Both the position numbers and the translations under genes were made by a program. A stretch of 22,737 bases of DNA, taken from assembly GCA_002413785.1 (NCBI GenBank), contig DHXR01000051.1, positions 102,152 to 124,888 of the forward strand, in the 5' to 3' direction. The stretch is from Mucilaginibacter sp. UBA5151 (GTDB lineage Bacteria > Bacteroidota > Bacteroidia > Sphingobacteriales > Sphingobacteriaceae). Below, piece after piece: positions 1 through 6,597 of the stretch. The first letter of the stretch is position 1; the number at the start of each line of letters is the position of its first letter. The notes beneath the pieces are model-generated. The model was not told where the DNA came from. It ran no database searches and saw nothing but the letters and a program-made list of their open reading frames with translations.

Positions 1-445
1 ATTTTAATGCGTCTGCCCTGGTTAGATAATCAAATTGTTACAAGCGAATATTCAGGATTATCTAACTTTACCCAGCTTTCGATAGTGTAAACAGTGCCGT
101 TAAACTTAAAAACCTTAGGCGTTTTCAGGCAAGTTTTGTGGTGCTGACCAGTACCTGTAATAGCTGCCACCGAAGTACGAATCACGCGTTTAATGTGATA
201 AAAATTCCTGAAACCCCGCCGTTTACTAACCAGGAGTTTAGGTTAAATAGCAGGTAGGGGTTTAGCGAACTTTGCTACCACAGAATTATTTTTTTTCAAT
301 ATGTAAAACACATTGCTCACGAGCATTGGCGGTGAAACCCCTCCCTGCCACTTCGCAGCCTAACGCGCCCCTCCCGAAGGAGAGAATTTTAACTCCAATT
401 TCAATCTTCCGAACACCTATGGAGACAACTCCAACAATGGCGGGG
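1..445. other. Mostly non-coding left edge
   Basis: No convincing full gene lies here. Bases 30-185 hold a coding-like remnant on the minus strand (separate entry). At 371-382 a small hairpin, read on the minus strand as CTCC-TTCG-GGAG, has a UUCG tetraloop and sits in a GC-rich stretch (about 330-385) that resembles the dispersed intergenic repeats of Bacteroidota. It lies downstream of arsC but has no U-run after it, so I do not call it a terminator. Confidence 0.5.
30..185 (-). pseudogene. Possible small gene or 3' remnant, unknown function
   Basis: A minus-strand frame runs from a possible GTG at 185 to a TGA at 30-32 (51 residues). The open frame continues upstream to a stop near 246-248 without an ATG. 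The peptide is not low complexity; its C-terminal half (FKFNGTVYTIESWVKL) looks like natural protein. I do not recognise the family. It could be a small hypothetical protein with a non-ATG start, the tail of a decayed gene, or a chance frame. Confidence is low because there is no clear start or promoter. Confidence 0.25.
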
Positions 446-868
446 TTATTGGTTTTTAAGATGTTGCAAAATGAAATCTTTTGAATACTCCTTTATCATA
501 TCCCTAACCCTTCTAAACTCATTCATTATTTCATCAGGGCTGCCCTGGGCTTTTGCCGGGTCAGGGAAGTTAAAATGGAAACGTTCGGCTTGGGTCGGGA
601 AATAAGGGCAATTCTCTTTCGCATTATCACATACAGTAATCACATAGTCAAACGCGATGGCAACATATTCATCCACGTTATTTGAGGTATGATGGCGGAT
701 GTCTATGCCATCTTCTGCCATAACTTGTATGGCTTTGGGGTTAACGCCATGGGTTTCAATCCCGGCGCTGTAAATATTTGCCTTATTGCCTGCAAAATAG
801 CTTAGATAGCCTTCTGCTATCTGACTGCGGCAGCTGTTGCCTGTGCAAAGCACCAGGATATTCTTCAT
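446..868 (-). CDS. arsC: Arsenate reductase, thioredoxin-coupled (LMW-phosphatase fold)
   Basis: Reduces arsenate to arsenite in the cytoplasm so that it can be exported by Acr3 or methylated by ArsM. The 140 residues begin with the CX5R anion-binding loop (Cys8 to Arg14, CTGNSCR). Cys80 and Cys87 (motif VCDNAKENC) complete the cysteine relay typical of the Staphylococcus pI258 ArsC type, which is recycled by thioredoxin. It is the last gene of the operon, and its start overlaps the end of acr3 by 4 bases (865-868), which suggests translational coupling. The length is normal and all three redox cysteines are present, so an active enzyme is expected. A protein tyrosine phosphatase is the alternative for this fold, but the cysteine triad and the operon argue against it. 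Confidence 0.94.
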   Translation of the reverse strand: MKNILVLCTGNSCRSQIAEGYLSYFAGNKANIYSAGIETHGVNPKAIQVMAEDGIDIRHHTSNNVDEYVAIAFDYVITVCDNAKENCPYFPTQAERFHFNFPDPAKAQGSPDEIMNEFRRVRDMIKEYSKDFILQHLKNQ

Positions 869-1950
869 AAAGCGTTCGTTTTAATTTTAGGTGTATAATA
901 TTTTTTACGCAGCCAAAAGGCTAAGTTAACCAGGCTGATCAATGCCGGTACTTCAACCAGCGGGCCGATCACGCCTGCAAATGCCTCTCCGCTGTTGATG
1001 CCGAATACGCCGATAGCCACCGCTATGGCCAGTTCAAAGTTATTACCCGCCGCCGTAAAAGAGAGGGCCGCGTTTTGCGAATAGTCGGCGCCCAGCCAGC
1101 GGCCTGCTGTAAAGGTTACCATAAACATGATAATGAAATATATCACCAGAGGTATGGCAATGCGTACCACATCAAAAGGGATTTGAACGATGAGGTTACC
1201 TTTTAAACTAAACATCACCAGGATGGTAAATAACAATGCGATCAATGTTATGGGACTGATCTTTGGTATAAAGACAGTGCTGTACCATTGGTCGCCTTTT
1301 ATTTTGCGTAAAATGAAGCGGGTTAAAAAACCGGCGATAAAAGGGATGCCTAAATAGATGAAAACACTTTGTGCTATTTGCCCGATGCTGATATTTACTT
1401 TTAAGCCTGTTAAGCCAAAATACGGGGGTAATACAGTGATGAAGATCCAGGCGAAGATGCTGTAAAAGAGCACCTGAAATATGCTGTTAAAAGCAACCAG
1501 TCCGGCGGCGTATTCGCGGTTACCTTCGGCCAGTTCGTTCCAGACGATAACCATTGCGATACAACGGGCCAGGCCGATCATAATTAAGCCGATCATATAG
1601 GCCGGATGATCCCGCAGGAAAATAATGGCCAGGAAAAACATCAGAACCGGACCGATGATCCAGTTCATAACCAGCGACAGGGAAAGGATTTTTACATTGC
1701 TGAATACCCTGCCCAGCTCTTCAAATCGCACTTTTGCAAATGGGGGGTACATCATCAGTATCAAACCGATGGCAATTGGGACATTGGTTGTGCCCGATTG
1801 AAAGGAGTTGATGACAGTTTTTGCTCCCGGTAAAAAATAGCCGGCAGCAACGCCAATACCCATGGCGAGGAATATCCATAAAGTGAGGTATTGGTCTAAA
1901 AATGATAGTTTTTTTCTTTCGGCCGCAGGGGCACAATTATTGGCGCTCAT
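865..1950 (-). CDS. acr3: Arsenite efflux permease, ACR3 family
   Basis: Inner-membrane carrier of the bile/arsenite/riboflavin transporter superfamily that exports arsenite using the proton-motive force. The 361 residues are almost entirely hydrophobic helices, consistent with the ten-helix Acr3 fold. The conserved helix-4 cysteine is visible as Cys130 (GLARCIAMVIVWNELA), and the conserved glutamate of a late helix is at about residue 333 (GPLVEVPAL). These residues are needed for transport in characterised Acr3 proteins. The ATG at 1950 follows the GNAT gene by 27 bases, and the end overlaps arsC by 4 bases. No ArsA ATPase or ArsD chaperone is present, which is usual for Acr3 operons. Function is confidently assigned from motif and context. 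Confidence 0.94.
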   Translation of the reverse strand: MSANNCAPAAERKKLSFLDQYLTLWIFLAMGIGVAAGYFLPGAKTVINSFQSGTTNVPIAIGLILMMYPPFAKVRFEELGRVFSNVKILSLSLVMNWIIGPVLMFFLAIIFLRDHPAYMIGLIMIGLARCIAMVIVWNELAEGNREYAAGLVAFNSIFQVLFYSIFAWIFITVLPPYFGLTGLKVNISIGQIAQSVFIYLGIPFIAGFLTRFILRKIKGDQWYSTVFIPKISPITLIALLFTILVMFSLKGNLIVQIPFDVVRIAIPLVIYFIIMFMVTFTAGRWLGADYSQNAALSFTAAGNNFELAIAVAIGVFGINSGEAFAGVIGPLVEVPALISLVNLAFWLRKKYYTPKIKTNAL

Positions 1951-1977
1951 TGTATTTTTTTAGGTTTATTACTTCTT

Positions 1978-2466
1978 TTATATCCCTGCCTTGTCACTTC
2001 TTCTCTCTAATAAAATCGTATCCCGCCAAACGCCATTCAACTTCCCGATCCGTTCGCGGCGGCCGATGATCCTGAAATCATTCTGTTCGTGGATTTTTAT
2101 GCTCGCTATATTTTCAGCGAATATTCTTGATTCCAGCGTCCAGAAACTATGCTTTTCGCTTTCCTTCACTAATTCGCCTAACAATTGCTTGCCGACACCT
2201 TTACCACGGGCCTTTTCAGCCACGTAAACACTAACCTCTGCTACGCCGGCAAAAACGCACCTGTCTGATATGCCGGTTAAGGCTGCCCATCCTAAAGCCT
2301 CGCCGTTCTCTATAGCAACAAAGCGGCAGTTTTTTACATGCGTATTGTCCCATTCGTCCCAATCGGGCACATTGAGCGAGAAATGGGCATTGCCTGTAGC
2401 AATGCCGCTCTCATAAATGGCCTTTACTTCGGGCCAGTGCTTTTCGGTTAGTTTTTCAATGTTCAT
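1978..2466 (-). CDS. GNAT N-acetyltransferase, ArsN-like
   Basis: A 162-residue single-domain acetyltransferase of the phosphinothricin-acetyltransferase-like GNAT group. The N-terminal YESGIATGNAHF segment corresponds to the acceptor-site start of this group. The acetyl-CoA pyrophosphate loop is RGKGVGKQLL (about residues 88-97), followed by the IFAENIASIKIHEQNDF segment common to PAT/ArsN proteins. ArsN1 proteins in ars operons acetylate arsinothricin, an organoarsenical antibiotic. The position between arsM and acr3 (9 bases after arsM, 27 before acr3) makes that role plausible, but substrate specificity cannot be read from the sequence. Detoxification of phosphinothricin-like amino acids or another amine are alternatives. 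Family assignment is firm, substrate is inferred. Confidence 0.82.
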   Translation of the reverse strand: MNIEKLTEKHWPEVKAIYESGIATGNAHFSLNVPDWDEWDNTHVKNCRFVAIENGEALGWAALTGISDRCVFAGVAEVSVYVAEKARGKGVGKQLLGELVKESEKHSFWTLESRIFAENIASIKIHEQNDFRIIGRRERIGKLNGVWRDTILLERRSDKAGI

Positions 2467-2475
2467 AATATAAAA

Positions 2476-3321
2476 TCAGCAACAGCAATTGGGTCCGCAG
2501 GAAGCTTTTTCAGCAGGTTTTTCGGCATAAACTGTTACGCTGAATATGCCTGTTTTTCCATTTTTGAATGATGCCAGTTCATCCTGGTTAAGGTATTTTG
2601 CCAGAATATCATCAGGTATCACAATAGCTTTTTCTTTTTGAACGGTGATTTCTTTAAAGCCATTTTGTTTGATGAGATCAAGGTACACATCCTTCTGGAT
2701 TGCGCCTGCAACGCAACCGGCATACATTTCGGCTTTGTTTTTCAAATTTTCGGGCAGGTTGCCTGCCAGCACAACATCAGATATGCTGAAATGCCCGCCG
2801 GGTTTCAGCACCCTGTAAATGTCTTTTATAACGGCATCCTTATTGGGTACCAGATTTAACACGCAGTTGCTCACCACAACATCAGCAACACCTGCGGTAA
2901 TGGGCATTTTTTCTATGTCGCCAAAGCGAAACTCCACATTGTTATAGCCCAGGGTTTCGGCATTGTGCCTTGCCTTTGCTATCATGGCTTCAGTAAAGTC
3001 AACTCCTATTACCTTGCCTGTTTCACCGGTTTCGGCCCGTGCTACAAAGCAATCGTTCCCGGCGCCTGAGCCAAGGTCAACCACAACATCTCCCTTCTTA
3101 ATCTTTGCGAATTGAGTAGGCAGTCCACAGCCTAAACCAAGGTCAGCCTCAGGGTTATAGCCCCCAAGTGCGCTGTAATCATCATTCATGATGTTGTAAA
3201 CCTCGGTTGTACAGCTACCCGAACCGCAACAGGATGCCTGGTTGGTTTCTTTATCCTGTAAAGCAATCTCACTGTACTTCTGCTTTACCAGATCTTTGAT
3301 TTGATCATCTGAAGTTTTCAT
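2476..3321 (-). CDS. arsM: Arsenite S-adenosylmethionine methyltransferase
   Basis: Methylates As(III) with SAM to methylated, partly volatile arsenicals. The SAM-binding motif I is VDLGSGAGND (residues 81-90). The cysteines that bind arsenic in characterised ArsM are conserved: Cys65 (GCGLPT), Cys153 (SNCVLNLVP) and Cys203 (AGCVAGA), plus an N-terminal cluster CCGSGSC (31-37). The C-terminus ends in CGPNCCC, an extra thiol-rich tail. Length is 281, normal for bacterial ArsM. It is the first gene after arsR; the gap holds an operator-like site and a tandem repeat that abuts the ATG at 3321, leaving no Shine-Dalgarno sequence. All catalytic cysteines being present argues for an active enzyme. 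Confidence 0.94.
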   Translation of the reverse strand: MKTSDDQIKDLVKQKYSEIALQDKETNQASCCGSGSCTTEVYNIMNDDYSALGGYNPEADLGLGCGLPTQFAKIKKGDVVVDLGSGAGNDCFVARAETGETGKVIGVDFTEAMIAKARHNAETLGYNNVEFRFGDIEKMPITAGVADVVVSNCVLNLVPNKDAVIKDIYRVLKPGGHFSISDVVLAGNLPENLKNKAEMYAGCVAGAIQKDVYLDLIKQNGFKEITVQKEKAIVIPDDILAKYLNQDELASFKNGKTGIFSVTVYAEKPAEKASCGPNCCC

Positions 3322-3322
3322 A

Positions 3323-3369
3323 ATTATTGAATTATTGAATTATTGAATTATTGAATTATTGAATTATTA
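3323..3369. repeat. 8-bp tandem repeat, ATTATTGA x5 plus a partial copy
   Basis: Five perfect head-to-tail copies of ATTATTGA run from 3323 to 3362, followed by ATTATTA to 3369. On the coding strand of arsM this is repeated TCAATAAT ending one base before the ATG at 3321. The unit is not a multiple of three and lies outside the coding frame, so copy-number change would alter leader length and spacing rather than reading frame. Confidence 0.95.
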
Positions 3370-3420
3370 TTTTTAATAAGCAGCTTTGAGGAGTCACTTT
3401 TTTGACCACTCACCACATAA

Positions 3421-3437
3421 TATTGCTATATTGCGAT
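3421..3437 (-). promoter_or_regulatory. Second ArsR operator-like site, upstream of arsM
   Basis: On the + strand this 17-mer is TATTGCTATATTGCGAT. It matches the site at arsR (3791-3807) at 15 of 17 positions. It lies between the arsR stop and arsM, about 100 bases before the arsM ATG. The bases that form the -7 box in the arsR copy are changed here, so this is probably an operator rather than a promoter. Binding by ArsR is inferred. Confidence 0.55.
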
Positions 3438-3455
3438 GGTTGCAGCTAAATTTTT

Positions 3456-3785
3456 TTAGCAGCAGCCGCCCGGATCTTTGTATAACCGGAAGAAATCGCC
3501 TAATTGGTCACTTAACAGTTTCCAGGCAGCGGGTTCAACGCAATAGCACACGCTGACACCTTCAATCGTCCCTTTTATCAGCCCGACATTTTTTAATTCT
3601 TTTAAATGCTGGGATATGGTAGCCTGTGCCAGTCCAAGTTCAGCCGAAAGGTCACCGCAAATACAGGCATTGGTATGGATGATCTGCTGTAAAATGGCAA
3701 TGCGTGCAGGGTGCGCCAATGCCTTCAGCATGATGGCCAGCCTGTTTTGCTCTTCAGTGAATATTTCTGTTTTAGTTAAGCCCAT
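3456..3785 (-). CDS. arsR: ArsR/SmtB-family arsenite-responsive repressor
   Basis: A winged-helix repressor (109 residues) that releases DNA when it binds As(III). The family core ALAHPARIAILQQI occupies residues 22-35, and the recognition helix lies in LGLAQATISQHLKELK (50-65). Metal-binding thiols are visible as Cys41 and Cys43 (ACICGDL, in the place of the CVCDL motif of classic ArsR); further cysteines are at 80, 82, 108 and 109. The cysteine-rich layout suggests three-coordinate As(III) binding, but which cysteines bind is not certain. It is the first gene of the operon, with a promoter overlapped by a palindrome immediately upstream, so autoregulation is expected. Confidence 0.93.
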   Translation of the reverse strand: MGLTKTEIFTEEQNRLAIMLKALAHPARIAILQQIIHTNACICGDLSAELGLAQATISQHLKELKNVGLIKGTIEGVSVCYCVEPAAWKLLSDQLGDFFRLYKDPGGCC

Positions 3786-3789
3786 TATT

Positions 3790-3826
3790 ATATTGCAATA
3801 TTACGATTAATGCTTGAGATAACAAA
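3790..3826 (-). promoter_or_regulatory. arsR promoter with overlapping ArsR operator
   Basis: Reading the minus strand, TTTG (3826-3823) is followed after 19 bases by TAATATTG (3803-3796), a 7/8 match to the Bacteroidota -7 box TAnnTTTG. The perfect 12-base palindrome ATATTGCAATAT (3790-3801) overlaps the -7 box, and the extended site 3791-3807 recurs near arsM. Predicted transcription would begin about 4-7 bases before the ATG at 3785, giving a very short leader. The overlap is the expected geometry for autorepression. Confidence 0.6.
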
Positions 3827-3843
3827 ATTTTATTTGAATTTTT

Positions 3844-3873
3844 TTTGAGGGGGGGATGAATGTTGTATATTTA
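3844..3873 (+). promoter_or_regulatory. Candidate promoter of the REase-like/Fic gene
   Basis: TTTG (3844-3847), an 18-base spacer, then TATATTTA (3866-3873), a 7/8 match to TAnnTTTG. This would give a leader of about 100 bases, which contains the arms TTTCCT and AGGAAA around 3929-3952. Such AT-rich matches arise by chance, so support is moderate. Confidence 0.35.
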
Positions 3874-3981
3874 GATCATAACGAAAATAACTTGCCATAT
3901 ACAATTCAAGGCCTACATAAAGTTTCCTACAGGAACGAAAGGAAAGTATGTTTTTGATTAAACCAAATTTTTAATACAGTT

Positions 3982-5166
3982 ATGGACACAGAAATAAAGC
4001 TTTTAAACTGGAGAGAAGGTCAGATAAAGGCTGAAAGACTTGCTGCAAATCTTTTAGATTTGGATGGATTCACTTCTATTGACCCACAATGCCCGCTAGG
4101 AGGGCCAGATGGAATAAAAGATGTTATCTGTGAAAAAAATGATTGGAAATATATTGGGGCTGCTTACTTCCCAGCGACTGTAAAAGATTTTAAAGGGATT
4201 AAAAAAAAGTTTACAGAAGATTTAAAAGGTGTTAAAAAAAACACAGTTGATGGAATCGTTTTTGTAACTAATCAAAAATTAACTCCTGCTGAAAGGGATA
4301 AATTAATTGAAGAAGCTGATAAACAAAAATCGAAAGTAATAATATATCATATTGAGAGAATAAGAGTTTTACTTGATAGTCCTCAAGGTTTTGGACTACG
4401 CCTTACAATCTTAGGCATTGAAATGACCAAGGAGGAACAAATGAGTTTCTTTTCAGATCAAAGGAATTATTTAAAAAAATTATTAGCCGAGAATAGTGAA
4501 TATATAATTTCGTCTATTGAAAGGAAATTTGAAAGCTGGAAAACTTCTTCAGACAAAATATTTTCTGTTATTCAGAATTTTTATGAATCAACTCATAGTG
4601 CGATTACAGATGTACAACAGTTCATTCAAAAAACAGACAAAAGAAAATTAATTTTTCCTAAAATCAGTGTTGTTACCAGTGAATTGAATATAGATTTGCT
4701 TCAACTTTTACATAAAGCAATTCTCTTTGAAACTAACAACAGGTTTCTCGGACAATTAAGAAAAAACCAAGTTTGGATTGGTTCCCCAAGTTCGACTATT
4801 CAAGAAGCTAGTTACGTGCCGCCCACACCCGAAAAAGTTTATCCAATAACAGATGAATTGTTAGATAACTGGCGGAAAATTTATCATGATTTACAACAAT
4901 CAAAAGATAAGAATTTTATAATTGAAGAAATAACGAAATTTCATTACAAATTTTTATCAATACATCCATTCCTTGATGGTAATGGACGAATCGCTAGATT
5001 TCTCCTTAATCAACAGGCAAGCGAATTATTAGATAGTAGAAATCAAATAACTATAGAAGATAAACCGCCATATTTTCAAGCTTTGAGTAAGGCGCAGACG
5101 GGGGATATTCAACCATTGAAGTTAATCATAACTCAAGCGATATTTGGGACAGAAGAAATAAAATAA
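3982..5166 (+). CDS. Fusion: restriction-endonuclease-like domain plus Fic domain
   Basis: A 394-residue protein with two modules. Residues 1-150 resemble the Mrr-like PD-(D/E)XK domain found at the N-terminus of many defence-type proteins: AERLAANLL helix, then LGGPDGIKDVIC with candidate acidic residues Asp43 and Asp47, then a strand WKYIGAAYFP. At the place of the usual (E/Q)xK there is GAAYF, so nuclease activity is doubtful. A coiled linker follows (about 150-215). Residues 225-388 form a Fic domain with flap region LGQLRKNQVWIG, YVPPTPEKV and a complete catalytic loop HPFLDGNGRIAR (328-339, His328), which predicts AMP or other nucleotide transfer to a target protein. I see no canonical (S/T)xxxE(G/N) inhibitory motif. 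The gene is visibly AT-richer than its neighbours, stands alone and faces another Fic gene. A toxin or phage-defence effector is inferred, not shown. Confidence 0.8.
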   Translation: MDTEIKLLNWREGQIKAERLAANLLDLDGFTSIDPQCPLGGPDGIKDVICEKNDWKYIGAAYFPATVKDFKGIKKKFTEDLKGVKKNTVDGIVFVTNQKLTPAERDKLIEEADKQKSKVIIYHIERIRVLLDSPQGFGLRLTILGIEMTKEEQMSFFSDQRNYLKKLLAENSEYIISSIERKFESWKTSSDKIFSVIQNFYESTHSAITDVQQFIQKTDKRKLIFPKISVVTSELNIDLLQLLHKAILFETNNRFLGQLRKNQVWIGSPSSTIQEASYVPPTPEKVYPITDELLDNWRKIYHDLQQSKDKNFIIEEITKFHYKFLSIHPFLDGNGRIARFLLNQQASELLDSRNQITIEDKPPYFQALSKAQTGDIQPLKLIITQAIFGTEEIK

Positions 5167-5227
5167 ATAACAAGAATTCCGTTCCCGCTGAGTACCCTAC
5201 TGGGATGCTTAAACAGGCGGAGGCATC
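5167..5227. repeat. Short convergent spacer with a REP-like fragment
   Basis: The 61-base spacer between the two Fic genes carries GGGATGCTTAAACAGGCGG, with GATGC and GCATC arms. The GGGAYGCTTAAA core recurs in the hairpin at 6534-6556, and ACAGGCGG recurs beside the hairpin at 6563-6585. No U-run terminator is seen for either gene. Confidence 0.35.
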
Positions 5228-6355
5228 TTACTCGGATAAAATCCGGTAAAGTTCCAGGTTAAGATAATAATGCCCGCCTTCTATTGATCTGCGTTCTAAA
5301 ATGCCCATCTCACTTAATTTATTAAGATAATTTCTTGCCGTCTTTTCCGCATAAAGCCCGGCATCTTCCAGGTGTTTAACTTTGGTAAATGGTTGTGTAA
5401 AAATAAGCTGTATCAATTGTTCGGGCCTTCTTATTTCTTTATGTCTAACAACTTCTTCTAACATAGCTTCTTTTACGGCTAAAATCTGATTGATTTTTGA
5501 ATATGTAATATTAGATGTGCTTTCAACTGCCTTAAGCATATACAATATCCAGCTTTTCCAGTCGCCACGCTGTGAGACTCCGCCAAGCAATGCATAATAA
5601 TCCTCTTTATGTTCAATGATATAACGACTTAAAAACAGGATCGGAAAATCCAGCAAGCCTGTTTTTGTCAGGTAATGAATGTTGAATATTCTTCCTGTTC
5701 TACCGTTGCCATCTCTGAACGGGTGGATAGCTTCAAATTGAAAATGACCGATAGCCATTTTAATCAAGGGGTCGATTTTGTAGTCCTGATCATTATTCAT
5801 AAAATCAATCAGGTTTTGAAGTTTTTGTTCAGGTACCCGATTTCCTCTTGGTGGTGTATAAATTATTTGCCCTGCATTAATACCGCTCCCTCCTTGTATA
5901 ATAGTTGTTTGTAAAAACGCCGGCCTGATGCCATCACTTGCCTGATTGATTTCCTGGTAGATGTTAATAAAATATTTTTGATCAAATCCGGGCACAGATT
6001 GTAAATAGTGGTAACCTGCCCATAATGCTTCACGGTATCTTAGCACTTCTTTAGAGGCTCCCAGGGGTGGTTGATAATTTTGATCGCTATAGGCTTTATA
6101 AAGCTCATCATCGGTTGTGAAAATATTTTCTATGGCGCTGGAAGCTTTTGCTTCCTGTAAGCTGATGGTATTAATCAGTAAGCCTTGATTAGGTATAGAA
6201 GTACTTCTCCCCTGCAACCTTGCTAAAGATGCCCTGGAAGAAACCAGTTGTTCGAGCACTTCGGTGTTTTTATAAAGTTCCTCAACTATTGGCAAGGCGG
6301 GAATATCATTCCATGGTTTTGATCTGTCGGGGTTTATTTTATATAGTACGGGCAT
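5228..6355 (-). CDS. Fic-family protein adenylyltransferase, SoFic-like
   Basis: A class II Fic protein of 375 residues, close to the length of Shewanella SoFic. The self-inhibition motif is present N-terminally as SSAIEN (residues 72-77, Glu76). The catalytic loop HPFRDGNGRTGR is at 211-222 with His211 as the general base. The flap is IIYTPPRGNRVPEQKL. A C-terminal winged helix (about 325-375: FTKVKHLEDAGLYAEKTARNYLNKL) may bind DNA. A longer ATG at 6394 is possible, but it falls inside a repeated operator-like motif, and a -7-like box lies between the two ATGs, so I chose 6355. The enzyme probably AMPylates itself or a partner and is held off by Glu76. Repeats around the start suggest autoregulation through the winged helix (inference). 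Confidence 0.88.
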   Translation of the reverse strand: MPVLYKINPDRSKPWNDIPALPIVEELYKNTEVLEQLVSSRASLARLQGRSTSIPNQGLLINTISLQEAKASSAIENIFTTDDELYKAYSDQNYQPPLGASKEVLRYREALWAGYHYLQSVPGFDQKYFINIYQEINQASDGIRPAFLQTTIIQGGSGINAGQIIYTPPRGNRVPEQKLQNLIDFMNNDQDYKIDPLIKMAIGHFQFEAIHPFRDGNGRTGRIFNIHYLTKTGLLDFPILFLSRYIIEHKEDYYALLGGVSQRGDWKSWILYMLKAVESTSNITYSKINQILAVKEAMLEEVVRHKEIRRPEQLIQLIFTQPFTKVKHLEDAGLYAEKTARNYLNKLSEMGILERRSIEGGHYYLNLELYRILSE

Positions 6356-6359
6356 AGTA

Positions 6360-6367
6360 CAAATATA
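6360..6367 (-). promoter_or_regulatory. Candidate -7 box of the SoFic-like gene
   Basis: On the minus strand TATATTTG is a perfect TAnnTTTG. It lies just upstream of the ATG at 6355, implying an almost leaderless transcript. No clear TTTG is seen at 19-20 bases upstream; the region there is instead occupied by the TAAACGGTAAA-type repeats. Confidence 0.35.
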
Positions 6368-6371
6368 GAAT

Positions 6372-6453
6372 ATAAACAGTAAAAAATGGAACATTTACCG
6401 TTTACTCAAATTTTGACGGTAAAACAATATTCAATTTTTCGATAAACGGTAAA
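6372..6453. promoter_or_regulatory. Cluster of TAAACGGTAAA motifs, putative operator array
   Basis: A perfect 11-bp inverted pair is TTTACCGTTTA (6394-6404) and TAAACGGTAAA (6443-6453). A close variant TAAACAGTAAA lies near 6373-6383, and a half-site GACGGTAAAA near 6415-6424. All four fall within about 82 bases directly around and upstream of the SoFic-like start. Repeated sites in both orientations fit a dimeric regulator. The C-terminal winged helix of the same gene is the obvious candidate binder, by inference only. Confidence 0.5.
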
Positions 6454-6533
6454 AATGTAAAGTTCGTCTGTTGAGGCCTTGCGTGACATGAAGTAAATAT
6501 GGGCATTTATCTTTAACATAGCAATGGTTGTTT

Positions 6534-6585
6534 AATTTAAGCGGGACGCTTAAATTGTTTTGTGTCCAGGCGACACGCCTGGACA
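6534..6585. repeat. Two tandem perfect hairpins
   Basis: AATTTAAGCG-GGA-CGCTTAAATT (6534-6556) has a 10-bp stem. TGTCCAGGCG-ACA-CGCCTGGACA (6563-6585) has a second 10-bp stem, also with a 3-base loop. They sit downstream of the ThrE operon, but no U-run follows on the minus strand. The first is followed by GTTTTGT on the + strand. A REP-type palindromic repeat or a bidirectional transcription block are both possible. Confidence 0.6.
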
Positions 6586-6597
6586 GGCGGGAAAAAA

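Noticed and set aside
371..382. Terminator for the arsenic operon
   Set aside because: The stem is only 4 bp with a UUCG loop and there is no U-run on the minus strand.
272..484. + strand open frame of 70 codons overlapping the end of arsC
   Set aside because: It is composed of repeat-like sequence and low-complexity residues, and overlaps the real arsC gene.
3323..3369. Possible CRISPR array
   Set aside because: The repeats are 8 bp, perfectly contiguous and have no spacers; no cas gene is present.
6356..6394. Thirteen-residue N-terminal extension of the SoFic-like protein from ATG 6394
   Set aside because: The extension is hydrophobic and unlike the family start; its ATG lies within the TAAACGGTAAA motif, and a -7 box lies between the two ATGs.
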